Assembly: GCF_000298315.2 (NCBI RefSeq)
Contig: NZ_AEYE02000029.1
Location: 310,001 to 374,000, forward strand
Length of the DNA stretch: 64,000 nucleotides
DNA from: Rhizobium grahamii CCGE 502
GTDB lineage: Bacteria > Pseudomonadota > Alphaproteobacteria > Rhizobiales > Rhizobiaceae
Reading direction: 5' to 3'
Shown here one piece after another: positions 37,911-47,253 of this stretch (the first letter of the stretch is position 1; each line of letters begins with the position of its first letter). Position numbers and translations under genes: made by a program. The notes beneath the pieces were generated by a model that had not been told where the DNA came from, ran no database searches, and saw only the letters and a list, made by a program, of their open reading frames with translations.

Positions 37911-40385
37911 TTAAAATAAGGCCGTTCGCGAGCTGCCAAGGCTTGTGATCTGACCGGATGGCGCTTTTTTATCTGCAGATCCCGATAGCGGAAGCAGTCG
38001 GACGCGCTTGGCGGCACCTGGCGCAAGATGAAACCAGTCGTCATCCGGTCGATAGCCATCGACACTGACGTGGACGGACTGCGTGAACCTGTCGGTTGAC
38101 AGATCGAGGGCCCACCCGTCGTCCTGCCGCATTGCGGATACCTGAATTTCGGCGTAGTGGAAGGCCTTGGCACGGCCCAAGGGGAAGTGGAAGGCGTCTG
38201 CCACCACAGGGCCACCGTCCGGTAGGCGTAGCCGGGCGACAGTGACGTCGTGCGACGGTGGTCCGAAGCGAAACGCATAGGTCGTATCAAAAAACGCACC
38301 GAAGAGATCGGTTGCGGCAAACGTTTCGGAGCTTCTGGGCGCCAAAGTCAGAATGCGACCACCGCTGACGACGTGTTGCCTGCCGTGTCGCAGGCAAACC
38401 AGCTCGAGATCAAGCTGCAAGGTATGTTCGGTTTCATTCAGCACATGGACGTCGAGGCCGTTGGTCCCCTCGTCGGTCACCACCACCTGAACCGGCCGAA
38501 AGGCGCGGCGCAGAGCATACCAGACGGGCTTCGGCTCGGCGGTCGAATCGATCACTCCCCAACCGGGGCCTGGCATCAAATCCTGCAGGGTCCACACCAA
38601 GGCGCCGTTGCAGGTCGACCCGCTGCGTCGCCATTCGGCAAAGGTCGCTTCCGCAACTTCGCCGGTAACGACGCGTGAAAGGTCCAGATAGCGATCGCGA
38701 TCTTCACGACGAAGTCTTGCTGGATCCTCGCCGTAAAGTTCGGTCAGATAGAAGTCACGAACGTCCTCGAAATCCCAGGACGCGCCTCGATCGCGGGGAA
38801 CACGCGATTTCCATAGCGGGCTGTGGACCGGAGGAACATCCAGGTATCGTTGCAGCGTTCGCTGCTGCGGCACCTGGGCGAAAGCCAGGCTCTCAGCTGC
38901 GAAGCGAACATTCGCGCGGCGGGCATCGTCGAGCGGCCGCATATAGGCGCCCACTCCGTAGTAGTGGGTAATACCTGCATCTGGAGAGAAGGGCATCGCA
39001 CCACCCGAGGGTGAGTTCACGACATACGGCACATCGGGCCTTATGCGGCCGGCAATCGCCGGAATGATCTCCTCCGTGATTGGGCCCGCCCAATATTCAC
39101 GCGGCAATCCGAGCATAGCCGCCTGCTGATAGATTTCGCTGCCACCGCAGAGAACGGCCACTGATGGGCATCCCTGAACGGCGTGCAGGAATTCCTCGAC
39201 CTCCGCGTGGACGTGCGCGGTTAGCGCCTTGTCGTTCTTCGGATAGTCGAAGTTGGCGAACATGAAGTCCTGCCAGACGAGCAGACCGAGTTCGTCGCAG
39301 AGCTGAAAGAACGCCGGCGTCTCGTAAGCCATGGTGCCGCCGACGCGGATCATGTTCATGCCTGCCTCGGCGGCAAGGCGCAGGAACGGCTCGTAATCCG
39401 CCTTGCCGCCCGGCAGCCGAACGATATCCGCCGTCGTCCAGACAGCGCCTCGGCAAAAGACACGCTCGCCGTTGACCACCAGCGCAAAGTCATCACCACC
39501 CGATCCGCGATCGACGTCGATGCGCCGAAAGCCCGTTCGGCCCCCATGGTGCTCGACGCCGTCAATGACGATCGAGAAATCATAGAGCTGCGGTACGCCG
39601 TGCGTGTGCGGCCACCAGAGATCGACGTTCTCTAGCCTGAGGATTGCCGAATGGTGCTTCTCTCCGACTTTTTCGAAAGCCTGCTGAATATCTCCGCACC
39701 GAAGCACGATGTCCGGATTGTCGACATTGGTATGGAGGGAAACGCTCAGTCGCCCAGTGCCATCCGCCTCGAGCACGCCGCGCACAGAAACATTATCGAT
39801 CGAAACGACATCACGGCGGACGACCGTGATGGGTCGCCAGGGACCGACAGCATGAATTTCCGGACACCACCCGGGCATGCGGCCCAGAAGCGTCGTGCGG
39901 ACATTCTTCAAGCCTTGCGGCGTGATCATCTGCGGGCGCCAGCGGGCGCGTGGGCCGGGCTCGGCCAGCCTCGGCGCAAGGGCTCGGAAGCACAGCGCCA
40001 ACTCGTCGCCGCCGGAGAGCGTCACAGGTATCTCGTGCATTGTGAACATGCTTTCCGACGACAGGATCTCCTGGCCGTTGAGAAAGACATGACACAGCGT
40101 CGCCAATCCCTCGAAGCGAAGGATCGCATCACCGGGCTGGACGTCAAAAAGCCGGCAGAGATACCATGCGTCGCGGGTGTCGAGCGGCTCCGGATTATCC
40201 CGGTCGAACTGCCCCGCCTTTTCCAAAGCTGCGGCGACGGTACCTGGTACTTCGGCAGCAATAAACTGCGCGGACAAGGGAATGTCATGGGGCGTTGCGC
40301 AAGCGCCCGGTTCCGTCAGGACCAGATTCCACCCTTCGGCAAGCAGGGTTTCCTCCGCACCGACACTCGCCAACCGTCCCCGCAT
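37911..40385 (-). CDS. Glycoside hydrolase family 2 protein (beta-mannosidase-like)
   Basis: An 824-residue GH2 enzyme with an N-terminal jelly-roll (LAEGWNLVLTEPGA, WYLCRLFDV), Ig-like domains and a TIM barrel. It carries GMNMIRVGGTMAYETPAFFQLCDELGLLVWQDFMFA, the probable acid/base Glu417 in CGGSE and probable nucleophile Glu499 in FAAESLAF. Both differ from the WGNNE and SEFG of classical beta-mannosidase, so the substrate is open. There is no signal peptide, so it is cytoplasmic. It is the last gene of the carrier-protein operon, 16 bp after DUF1839, which is an odd place for a simple mannosidase and suggests a glycosylated product or substrate. Confidence 0.85.
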   Translation of the reverse strand: MRGRLASVGAEETLLAEGWNLVLTEPGACATPHDIPLSAQFIAAEVPGTVAAALEKAGQFDRDNPEPLDTRDAWYLCRLFDVQPGDAILRFEGLATLCHVFLNGQEILSSESMFTMHEIPVTLSGGDELALCFRALAPRLAEPGPRARWRPQMITPQGLKNVRTTLLGRMPGWCPEIHAVGPWRPITVVRRDVVSIDNVSVRGVLEADGTGRLSVSLHTNVDNPDIVLRCGDIQQAFEKVGEKHHSAILRLENVDLWWPHTHGVPQLYDFSIVIDGVEHHGGRTGFRRIDVDRGSGGDDFALVVNGERVFCRGAVWTTADIVRLPGGKADYEPFLRLAAEAGMNMIRVGGTMAYETPAFFQLCDELGLLVWQDFMFANFDYPKNDKALTAHVHAEVEEFLHAVQGCPSVAVLCGGSEIYQQAAMLGLPREYWAGPITEEIIPAIAGRIRPDVPYVVNSPSGGAMPFSPDAGITHYYGVGAYMRPLDDARRANVRFAAESLAFAQVPQQRTLQRYLDVPPVHSPLWKSRVPRDRGASWDFEDVRDFYLTELYGEDPARLRREDRDRYLDLSRVVTGEVAEATFAEWRRSGSTCNGALVWTLQDLMPGPGWGVIDSTAEPKPVWYALRRAFRPVQVVVTDEGTNGLDVHVLNETEHTLQLDLELVCLRHGRQHVVSGGRILTLAPRSSETFAATDLFGAFFDTTYAFRFGPPSHDVTVARLRLPDGGPVVADAFHFPLGRAKAFHYAEIQVSAMRQDDGWALDLSTDRFTQSVHVSVDGYRPDDDWFHLAPGAAKRVRLLPLSGSADKKAPSGQITSLGSSRTALF

Positions 40386-40401
40386 CCTCAGACTCCCGGC
40401 T

Positions 40402-41364
40402 TCACAAGCGCTCCTTGAGAGAAGCCATCATGGAATCCCATGCATCGGCTGCCGGATCAAGCGCCGTGCGCAGCGGATCGTATTTCTTCCGGGTCACCGC
40501 CCGGGCAAGCTGGAACTGCACCGACTTTGCGACTTCGGAAATTCGACGCGCATCGTCAATGGCGGAGGAGAATTCGCTGGCCGAGAGCCACGCCAGGTAA
40601 TCTCCGGCAAGCTCGAAATTGGCGCCGAACTGGCGCAACGTATTGAATGCGTATTTGTGAAAGAAACCGAAGGGACGCTCTGCCACGGCTTCCACCTGCT
40701 GCGGAAACACTTCAGCGAAGGCGCGGATCGGATTGGTGGTCGGTCTGCGGCGGAAGTGAGGTCCGAGAAGCTTGCGCGCCGTAGTGCCGACATGAGCGGC
40801 GTCAGGCATGCGAACGGGAAACTTTGCAAACTCCGTGTAGGGGAGGAACGGTGGATCCTCTGCGGATAGATGCAGCTGGAACAGCCCGTCGAAATCCTCT
40901 CCCTCGAGTTGAAAATAGCCGCCGTTGTGAAAGTACTCGATGCGCTTGCCGGTGAAGTCGAGCCTGTTGATTGCGACCGTGGTCTTGCCATGCTCCGTAC
41001 GGTAGGCGGTGCCCTGCGTATCGGGCATGTAAAACGAGTCCATCTCGATCAGGCAGAGGCGACCTCGCTCAATCTGTGTTTCGACATGCCGTTCGACCCG
41101 GTCGAAGATGGCAAGTTCGGTGACCCGGACGTCGTAGAGTGACTCGAGATCCTCGAGGGGCACCTTGAAGAAGGTGAACTGGTCGCCCTCGAAATCCTGC
41201 GTCAACGTGAAGCCAAGCATCGCTTCCGGTGCGGCACCAGCAGCATTCAATACTTCGATCCAGAGGTCGACGTAGCAATTGGTTTCCGGCCACATGCGCT
41301 CGCTGGAGTGCAACGGATGCGACTGATAGCCGTCCGGGCGCGCCCGCGGGAAGACGGCTGTCAT
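40402..41364 (-). CDS. DUF1839 family protein
   Basis: A 320-residue protein of a family I recall as DUF1839, found beside amino acid:carrier-protein ligases. The start is placed at the ATG giving MTAVFPRARPDGYQSHPLH, 8 bp after the ligase stop. It is soluble, with aromatic-rich motifs such as ETNCYVDLWIEVLNAAG, CLIEMDSFYMPDT and IEYFHNGGYFQLEGEDFDGLF, suggesting an enzyme with a defined active site. The role is unknown; a transferase acting on the aminoacyl-carrier protein is one option. Confidence 0.8.
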   Translation of the reverse strand: MTAVFPRARPDGYQSHPLHSSERMWPETNCYVDLWIEVLNAAGAAPEAMLGFTLTQDFEGDQFTFFKVPLEDLESLYDVRVTELAIFDRVERHVETQIERGRLCLIEMDSFYMPDTQGTAYRTEHGKTTVAINRLDFTGKRIEYFHNGGYFQLEGEDFDGLFQLHLSAEDPPFLPYTEFAKFPVRMPDAAHVGTTARKLLGPHFRRRPTTNPIRAFAEVFPQQVEAVAERPFGFFHKYAFNTLRQFGANFELAGDYLAWLSASEFSSAIDDARRISEVAKSVQFQLARAVTRKKYDPLRTALDPAADAWDSMMASLKERL

Positions 41365-41372
41365 CAAACCGC

Positions 41373-42281
41373 TCAGCCCCACAGCGCTTGCCGCACCTTG
41401 GCAGGCCATTGCTTCACCTCAAGCCCGTGGTGATGGAAGAGAGCAAGGGCAATGCGTTCAAGCCCGAAGCCAACGCAGGCGGTATGAGCGACGCTGCCAT
41501 CTTCGAGATACAGGCCCCATTTCGTACCGAACGCGTCCTGATGATAGTTGAAGCTCATGCAGGCCGTCGGCTTTGCAACCGAGGTGATCGGAATGAGCAG
41601 CTCGAACTTCAGGTTCTGGTCGCGCTGATTGTTGGCCAGCATCTTGCCAGCCCGGCCGAAGAAGGGATCGTTCGCGACATCGATCGCCACATCCAGGCCG
41701 ACCGCCTTCATCATTTCGACGCCGCGGTCCATCCAGCGCTGCCGGAAATCCGTGACGTGTTGCTCTGTGCCCATGCAGATGTACTCGCGCATGCGGAAGA
41801 GCTGCTGGCGCGCCGGGTCCTGCGACGGCTCGTGCCGGAAACAGTAGGATTGCAGATCGAAAAGGCCGCCACTCATCGGCAGTTTGCCGCGACGAGCAAC
41901 AGTCGGATAAAGCGGATAGCAGGCCGCAGGCGTCAGCACGATGTCGGTTGCCTGCTGATCCTTTGTCCAGTCGTCGCCCACTTCCATGCATTGAAGCAGG
42001 CCGATGTGGTCGAGCTCGCTGCCGCAGAAACTATGGACGGTGCCGGCGAGCTGCGGGAAGCTCTTCATGTAACCACTTTTCTCGAAGAAGGCGCGGTTCA
42101 TGCCCGGCGGGAAGCGCATCGCCTCAGCGCCGTCGGCGCCACCGAATTTGTCGATCAACCGCTCGAAGGCGGAAATCACATCTTCGAATTGTCCGCTACG
42201 CCCATAAAGACCGTCAACGCCGGTATCGATTAGAAGGCCCGATTCAAAAAGCCTGTCCAAAAACGTTGTCTGCACGTCCAT
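41373..42281 (-). CDS. Amino acid:[carrier protein] ligase (truncated seryl-tRNA synthetase-like)
   Basis: A 302-residue class II synthetase-like catalytic core lacking any tRNA-binding domain. Motif 2 is in [21 protein letters not shown] (149-167) and motif 3 in [12 protein letters not shown] (271-282). Cys121, Glu166 and Cys269 reproduce the Cys-Glu-Cys spacing of the zinc site I recall for the Bradyrhizobium Gly:CP ligase. That enzyme activates Gly or Ala with ATP and loads it onto the phosphopantetheine of a carrier protein. The carrier gene is in the same operon. The start at 42281 (MDVQTTFLD) avoids overlap with the dehydrogenase gene. Confidence 0.92.
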   Translation of the reverse strand: MDVQTTFLDRLFESGLLIDTGVDGLYGRSGQFEDVISAFERLIDKFGGADGAEAMRFPPGMNRAFFEKSGYMKSFPQLAGTVHSFCGSELDHIGLLQCMEVGDDWTKDQQATDIVLTPAACYPLYPTVARRGKLPMSGGLFDLQSYCFRHEPSQDPARQQLFRMREYICMGTEQHVTDFRQRWMDRGVEMMKAVGLDVAIDVANDPFFGRAGKMLANNQRDQNLKFELLIPITSVAKPTACMSFNYHQDAFGTKWGLYLEDGSVAHTACVGFGLERIALALFHHHGLEVKQWPAKVRQALWG

Positions 42282-42285
42282 GTCG

Positions 42286-43467
42286 TCACCCCAGTAAGCT
42301 AGTGTCCTGCTTGTGGACAAGAAGCATGCTCGACGTGTTGCCGAGGATGCGGTCGTTCGAGATCATGAGTTGTGCGGAATGGGCGTCGCGCAAATGGCGC
42401 CCGACGCTGAACGGCGTGCCGTTCTTGTAGCCCATGATCCCGCAGATCAGCATCACATGATTGACGATTTCGAGGATCGTTTCCGACGACGCGATCTTCA
42501 CGTTGTTCATCGTGACGGCAAAGCCCATCGAGGAAAGCTTGTCTGCGTCGCTCTTGGCATCCTCGTAGGCCTTCAGGCCGGCGACGACGTTCGAGCGAAC
42601 CATCTGAAGCAGGTTGGAGACCTCGGCCAACCGCAGGGCACCGGGCGGCGGCACTCCGGGCGACTTACGTGCGGCAGCACGAACGAACGCCTGGGCACGA
42701 CCCACAGCATCGACGGCGATCCCATACCAGACGCCGCTCCAAAGAAGGTGCGACGATGCCAGCATCGATTGGGCTGCAATCTCCGCAAATGGCTTCGGCA
42801 AAATTTGCTCGGCCGGCGCCTCTCCTTTGAACAGGAAGCCATCCGAACACGTGCCACGCATGCCAAGGGTGTTCCACGCGTGGGTCTTTTCCAGCGCGTA
42901 CTGCTCCTTGACGAAAACGGTCAGGACCTGATCGGAAGAAGCCGAATTTGCGTGGGCCCGCGAGGTAATCATGATCGCATCGGCGTACGAACCGTAGGAT
43001 ATGACGGTCGCGTCCTTCTCCAGACGGCAGGTATCGCCCTCGACCTCGATCGCGCAGATGCTGTTCCTGAGGTTGCCGCCTATGCCGCCTTCTGTCGTCG
43101 CCGATGCGATCAGCAATTGCTCAACCGCCACGCGCCGCATGAAGGCCCGATGCCATTCGCTCTCGCCGCCGTGCTCGACAAGACTGCACAGCTTGATGTG
43201 GTGCATGGCGAAGACCATGGCAGCCGCAGAACAAGCCTGACCAAGCATCGAGCACAACTCGGCAATCTCAGCGATCGTCGCGCCTTCGCCGCCAAAGTGG
43301 AGTGGGACCTGAATTCCGAGCAACCGCTCGGCTCTCATGGCCTCCACGGCCTCGTGCGGGAACCTCCCATCAAAATCGACGGAGTCTGCATGCTTTGCCG
43401 CGATCGCTGCCACGCGGGCGACCCTGGCGGCAAGATCCTCTTGCGCGATTTTGACCGGAAAGTTCAT
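42286..43467 (-). CDS. Acyl-CoA dehydrogenase-like flavoprotein
   Basis: A 393-residue protein of the acyl-CoA dehydrogenase superfamily. It has [41 protein letters not shown] at the start, the FAD-region segment [35 protein letters not shown] and a four-helix C-terminus with [30 protein letters not shown]. The last segment resembles acyl-ACP dehydrogenases of natural product pathways. It starts directly after the carrier protein stop and ends 4 bp before the ligase, so it probably works on the aminoacyl-carrier protein, possibly oxidising it. The substrate is not proven. Confidence 0.87.
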   Translation of the reverse strand: MNFPVKIAQEDLAARVARVAAIAAKHADSVDFDGRFPHEAVEAMRAERLLGIQVPLHFGGEGATIAEIAELCSMLGQACSAAAMVFAMHHIKLCSLVEHGGESEWHRAFMRRVAVEQLLIASATTEGGIGGNLRNSICAIEVEGDTCRLEKDATVISYGSYADAIMITSRAHANSASSDQVLTVFVKEQYALEKTHAWNTLGMRGTCSDGFLFKGEAPAEQILPKPFAEIAAQSMLASSHLLWSGVWYGIAVDAVGRAQAFVRAAARKSPGVPPPGALRLAEVSNLLQMVRSNVVAGLKAYEDAKSDADKLSSMGFAVTMNNVKIASSETILEIVNHVMLICGIMGYKNGTPFSVGRHLRDAHSAQLMISNDRILGNTSSMLLVHKQDTSLLG

Positions 43468-43719
43468 TTAGGCGACCTTCCGGCTATCTTTGATCTGGTC
43501 GACAGTCCTCGCGATCGCTGCAATGCTGGCGAAAGACTTTCGATTCAAGAGATTGTCGGGAAACTCGATGTCAAAAGCCTCTTCGATGCCAAGCATAAGC
43601 TGCACCGAAGCGAAGGACGTGAGGCCGACGGCATAGAGGTCGGAATCGTCGGCAACTTGGTCAACAGAAACGGGAAGCTTTCCGAATTTGACCAGGAGAT
43701 CACGGATCGTAGTATTCAT
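43468..43719 (-). CDS. Carrier protein (acyl-carrier-like) for amino acid loading
   Basis: An 83-residue four-helix carrier protein. The phosphopantetheine attachment is Ser35 in YAVGLTSFASVQ, a variant of the DSL motif. It is acidic in helix II/III (LGIEEAFDIEFPDNLL). It is the first gene of the five-gene operon; its partner ligase lies two genes downstream. The dehydrogenase start codon follows its stop immediately, indicating tight coupling. Confidence 0.92.
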   Translation of the reverse strand: MNTTIRDLLVKFGKLPVSVDQVADDSDLYAVGLTSFASVQLMLGIEEAFDIEFPDNLLNRKSFASIAAIARTVDQIKDSRKVA

Positions 43720-43981
43720 TATGACTTCTCCAAGATGATCATATCTCGAGTGGCGAAAAGTGCCTTGTTCTCGCGATAGGCGTAGTCCGGAAAAGACAAA
43801 ATTCTGCTAAATGACGTAGTTAAAGCGAACTGATGATGTCAGCTAAATTCTTAGAAGAGAAAACGAGAGGAGGCGAAATTTAGCTGATATTTCAAATTCT
43901 TGCCGTGATTGCAATCGCCGCGCCAGGAGAGGGGTCTTCTGACACATTGTTCAGAAACAATACTTCTCTCGCGATTTTTTA
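43720..43981. promoter_or_regulatory. Promoter region of the carrier-protein operon with spaced GCTAAAT repeats
   Basis: An AT-rich 262-bp region. The heptamer GCTAAAT occurs at 43806 and 43842 and inverted (ATTTAGC) at 43878, each 36 bp apart. The last two are part of a perfect 11-bp inverted repeat TCAGCTAAATT (43839-43849) / AATTTAGCTGA (43877-43887). It probably holds the promoter of the acp operon and binding sites for an unknown regulator. Confidence 0.5.
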
Positions 43982-45034
43982 CTAGACGAGCGGCGGGTAC
44001 AGGTGCTCGGTCCCACGATAATCCGAAACCGAATAGCAGCCCTCGCCCATCGCTCTGATCGACTGTTCAGCGATCACGGCTTTGCCATGGCCACCAGGTA
44101 TGTCGAGTATATAGGTGGGCTGGCAGAGACCAGAAATCCGACCACGCAGAGCCGCGACGATCTTCTGTCCCTCTTCGATCGTGAGCCGAAAATGGCTCGT
44201 CCCGGGAGCCAGGTCAGGATGGTGCAGATAATAGGGCTTCACGCGCGTCTCGACGAAAGCCTTCATCAGTTCCGTGAGCACGGCCGGATCGTCATTGACG
44301 CCCTTGAGCAGCACCGACTGGCTGACCATGACCACCCCGGCATCAATCAGGCGCGCACATGCCGCTCGTGCCTCGTCTGTCAGTTCGCGCGGATGATTGG
44401 CGTGCAAAGCCACATAAACGCTCTTCCCACTCGCTCTCAGCGCCGCAATCAGGGCCGCATCAATCTTTGATGGATCGACGACAGGAACGCGCGTGTGGAA
44501 CCGCACGATCTTCACTTGATCGATCAGTGCCAGTTCCCGAAGAATCTCTTCGAGCCGTCGCGGGGAGAGGATTAACGGATCGCCGCCCGTCAGGATCACT
44601 TCCCAGATTTCCTGGTGGTCGCGAATGTAGGCAAAAGCTGCCGACATCGCCTCAGAGTCCAATGTCCCCAAGCCTTGTGGACCGACCATTTCGCGGCGAA
44701 AACAGAAGCGGCAGTAGACCGGGCACACATGCACGGCTTTCAACAGCACGCGATCCGGATAGCGATGAACGATGCCTTGCACGGGACTATGGGCCTCGTC
44801 GCCGATCGGATCCGCACGTTCTTCAGGCGCAACGATCAGCTCGGCCGCGTCAGGAACGAACTGCCGGGCAATCGGGTCGGCATCATTCGCAGGATCAACC
44901 AGACCCACGACCGTCGGCGTCAATGCGATGGCGTAGCGTGCGGCGACATCCGCCAAAGCGTCCCGGTCTCTTTCGCCAAGCAACCCGGCGCGTTCCAGAC
45001 CCTCGACGGTCTTGATGGCTGTGATGCTGTTCAT
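43982..45034 (-). CDS. epmB: EF-P (R)-beta-lysylation radical-SAM mutase EpmB
   Basis: A 350-residue lysine 2,3-aminomutase-family enzyme. The radical-SAM cluster motif CPVYCRFC places Cys104, Cys108 and Cys111; LTGGDPLILSPRRLEEIL and the PLP-region KPYYLHHPDLAPGTSHFRL follow. Because it overlaps epmA by four bases and faces efp, it is assigned to (R)-beta-lysine formation for EF-P rather than lysine fermentation. The chosen ATG gives [10 protein letters not shown]; an upstream start at 45061 would add nine residues. Confidence 0.94.
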   Translation of the reverse strand: MNSITAIKTVEGLERAGLLGERDRDALADVAARYAIALTPTVVGLVDPANDADPIARQFVPDAAELIVAPEERADPIGDEAHSPVQGIVHRYPDRVLLKAVHVCPVYCRFCFRREMVGPQGLGTLDSEAMSAAFAYIRDHQEIWEVILTGGDPLILSPRRLEEILRELALIDQVKIVRFHTRVPVVDPSKIDAALIAALRASGKSVYVALHANHPRELTDEARAACARLIDAGVVMVSQSVLLKGVNDDPAVLTELMKAFVETRVKPYYLHHPDLAPGTSHFRLTIEEGQKIVAALRGRISGLCQPTYILDIPGGHGKAVIAEQSIRAMGEGCYSVSDYRGTEHLYPPLV

Positions 45035-46098
45035 GTGCCGTACTCCGCGACCGGCGCCCACATTACCTGATCGATCCGCGACGCCCCGGTTGCCAACATC
45101 ACCAACCGATCGAAACCGAGCGCAATGCCGCTTGCCTCGGGCATGATGGCAAGCGCCTCCAGGAAATCCTCGTCGAGGGGATAGCTTTCGCCGTAGATGC
45201 GCACTTTCTCGGACATCTCGATCTCGAAGCGGCGGCGCTGTTCGGCCGCATTGGTAAGCTCGCCGAAGCCGTTTGCAAGCTCGACGCCGCAGGCGTAGAC
45301 CTCGAAACGTTCGGCAACCCGGGGATCGCTCGCGGAAGGACGCGCCAGCGCAGCTTCCGATACCGGATACTCGTCCAGAATGGTGACACGGCCAAAGCCT
45401 AGATGCGGTTCCACCTTTTCGACCAGCACGCGGCTGAACAAATCCGCCCAGCCGTCATCTTCGGCAACGCGCATGCCGGTCCGCTTTACCTGGTCCGCGA
45501 GATGCGCCCGATCCGTCGTGCCATCGGCGGACACGGACGCCAGCAGATCTATACCGGCGTAGCGGTCGAAGGCTGCGGCAACGCTTATCCGGTCCGGCCC
45601 CGCGAACGGATCGCACTCGCTCCCTCGATAGGTGAGCCGCGTTGTCTTCATGGTTTCTGCAGCAAGGGCCAGAATGCGAACGCAATCCATCATCAGGCTC
45701 TCATAGCTTTCGCCCACGCGATACCATTCAAGCATGGTGAATTCCGGATGATGCAGCGGACCGCGCTCGCGGTTGCGATAAACGTGAGCGAAGCAGGCGA
45801 TGCGCTGTTCTCCGGCCGAAAGCAGTTTCTTGCAGGCAAATTCAGGCGAAGTGTGCAGATATAGCGGTGCTGCTGTCTGGCCGTCGGTCGTCAGCGCTTG
45901 GGTAGCAAAGGCGTGCAGATGCGCCTCGTTGCCTGGCGACACTTGCAGGGTGGCAGTGTCGACCTCCAGAAAGTCCTCGCTTAGGAAATAGCCGCGCAGG
46001 GCCGTCTGGATCGCATTCCGCCCGAGCAGGAACGGGCGGCGGTCCGCATGCACGCTCGGCGTCCACCACGGCGATACTTTGGCGATCGAGGGTTTCAT
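45031..46098 (-). CDS. epmA: EF-P lysine ligase EpmA (GenX/PoxA)
   Basis: A 355-residue paralogue of the lysyl-tRNA synthetase catalytic core without the anticodon-binding domain. Class II motifs are [20 protein letters not shown] (motif 2) and [12 protein letters not shown] (motif 3). It attaches (R)-beta-lysine to Lys34 of EF-P. The start is the ATG giving [12 protein letters not shown]; starts two and nine residues upstream are in frame. It is divergent from efp, with 151 bp between starts, and overlaps epmB downstream. Confidence 0.95.
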   Translation of the reverse strand: MKPSIAKVSPWWTPSVHADRRPFLLGRNAIQTALRGYFLSEDFLEVDTATLQVSPGNEAHLHAFATQALTTDGQTAAPLYLHTSPEFACKKLLSAGEQRIACFAHVYRNRERGPLHHPEFTMLEWYRVGESYESLMMDCVRILALAAETMKTTRLTYRGSECDPFAGPDRISVAAAFDRYAGIDLLASVSADGTTDRAHLADQVKRTGMRVAEDDGWADLFSRVLVEKVEPHLGFGRVTILDEYPVSEAALARPSASDPRVAERFEVYACGVELANGFGELTNAAEQRRRFEIEMSEKVRIYGESYPLDEDFLEALAIMPEASGIALGFDRLVMLATGASRIDQVMWAPVAEYGT

Positions 46099-46249
46099 TG
46101 ACATCGTCCTGACCGGTCTATCCAACGCTGGGGCTGGCTATTTGCCGGATTTTAGGTTAGTTGCGCCCCCAAAGAACAATCAGTTGCGTCTCGGAGGCCG
46201 TATCGACAGTCCTCTACGACGCCAAAAGCCGAGTTACAAGGAAGTCTTA

Positions 46250-46819
46250 ATGGTCAAGGTCATCGCCTCTTCCGTCCGCAAGGGCAACGTTCTCGACGTA
46301 GATGGCAAACTCTACGTCGTTCTGACTGCCCAGAACTTTCATCCGGGCAAGGGCACGCCGGTCACCCAGGTTGACATGCGTCGTATCGTCGACGGCGTAA
46401 AGGTTTCCGAACGCTGGCGTACGACCGAGCAAGTCGAGCGCGCCTTCGTCGAAGACGTGAACTTCCAATATCTTTACGAGGACGGCGAGGGGTTCCACTT
46501 CATGAACCCGGCGACCTATGACCAGGTGGTCGTGAACGATGAAACGATGGGCGATCAGAAGGCCTACCTGCAGGAAGGCATGACCTGCATCCTGTCGATC
46601 CATGAAGGTGTTCCGCTGGCGCTCGAGCTTCCGCGCCACGTCATTCTCGAAATCACCGAAACCGAACCGGTTGTGAAGGGCCAGACGGCGTCGTCTTCCT
46701 ACAAGCCGGCAATGCTTTCGAATGGCATCCGCACCTTGGTACCCCCGCATATTGACGCCGGCACACGCGTCGTCATTGCAACGGAAGACAATTCCTACGT
46801 CGAACGCGCCAAGAATTGA
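46250..46819 (+). CDS. efp: Translation elongation factor P
   Basis: A 189-residue three-domain EF-P that relieves ribosome stalling at polyproline. Lys34 lies in HPGKGTPV, the site modified by EpmA/EpmB, both encoded divergently. The start at 46250 follows AGGAAG; the longer frame to 46079 overlaps epmA antisense and is rejected. A strong terminator follows. Confidence 0.98.
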   Translation: MVKVIASSVRKGNVLDVDGKLYVVLTAQNFHPGKGTPVTQVDMRRIVDGVKVSERWRTTEQVERAFVEDVNFQYLYEDGEGFHFMNPATYDQVVVNDETMGDQKAYLQEGMTCILSIHEGVPLALELPRHVILEITETEPVVKGQTASSSYKPAMLSNGIRTLVPPHIDAGTRVVIATEDNSYVERAKN

Positions 46820-46844
46820 TCGTTCATCGATATGTGAAAGCAAA

Positions 46845-46871
46845 GGCCGCGTAGCAAACGCGGCCTTTTTT
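46845..46871 (+). terminator. Rho-independent terminator of efp
   Basis: GGCCGCG-7 bases-CGCGGCC followed by six T, 25 bp after the efp stop. Confidence 0.9.
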
Positions 46872-46899
46872 CTTGCGGATTAGAGCTGGTAAACAAATG

Positions 46900-46925
46900 A
46901 AAAAGCGCCGGCAGAACCGGCGCTT
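46900..46925 (-). terminator. Rho-independent terminator of the glycine-zipper lipoprotein operon
   Basis: On the minus strand AAGCGCCGG and CCGGCGCTT pair around a five-base loop and run into TTTTT, 37 bp past the lipoprotein stop. Confidence 0.88.
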
Positions 46926-46962
46926 CGAGTTTCGGATTGAGATTGAGCCCAGACCGCTCGAC

Positions 46963-47226
46963 TTAGTAGCGCGGGCAACGTGCCTCGTAGCGGCGGCCAT
47001 ACCGGTCTCTGTAGACGCAGTAGCCGCGGCGTTCGACCGACTGACCGATAAGCGCACCGGCAAGACCGCCGGCAACGGCGCCAACTGCAGCGCCACCCCA
47101 GCTGTTGCTGACAGCACCACCAATGATAGCGCCAGTACCTGCACCGATTGCGGTGCCCTGTTCCGTCGCCGTGCAGGAAGCAAGCGCGCCAACGAGGGCG
47201 CCAATGAGCACAATCTTCTTCATCAT
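46963..47226 (-). CDS. Glycine-zipper outer-membrane lipoprotein
   Basis: An 87-residue lipoprotein. The N-terminus MMKKIVLIGALVGALASC has a lipobox LASC, with Cys18 as acylation site. A glycine-zipper stretch (AIGAGTGAIIGGAVSN, AAVGAVAGGLAGALIG) follows, then a basic C-terminus rich in Arg/Tyr/Cys. Small OsmB/Rz-type proteins of this sort are envelope-stress proteins. It lies 27 bp after the DUF3309 gene and probably shares its RpoE2-type promoter. Confidence 0.87.
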   Translation of the reverse strand: MMKKIVLIGALVGALASCTATEQGTAIGAGTGAIIGGAVSNSWGGAAVGAVAGGLAGALIGQSVERRGYCVYRDRYGRRYEARCPRY

Positions 47227-47253
47227 GACATAACTCCCAGTTTTTTCCGTCGC

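Noticed and set aside
41373-42281. Seryl-tRNA synthetase
   Set aside because: The tRNA-binding arm is missing, and a carrier protein lies in the same operon; it fits amino acid:carrier-protein ligases.
43982-45034. Catabolic lysine 2,3-aminomutase
   Set aside because: Overlap with epmA and the facing efp with Lys34 make EpmB the better call.
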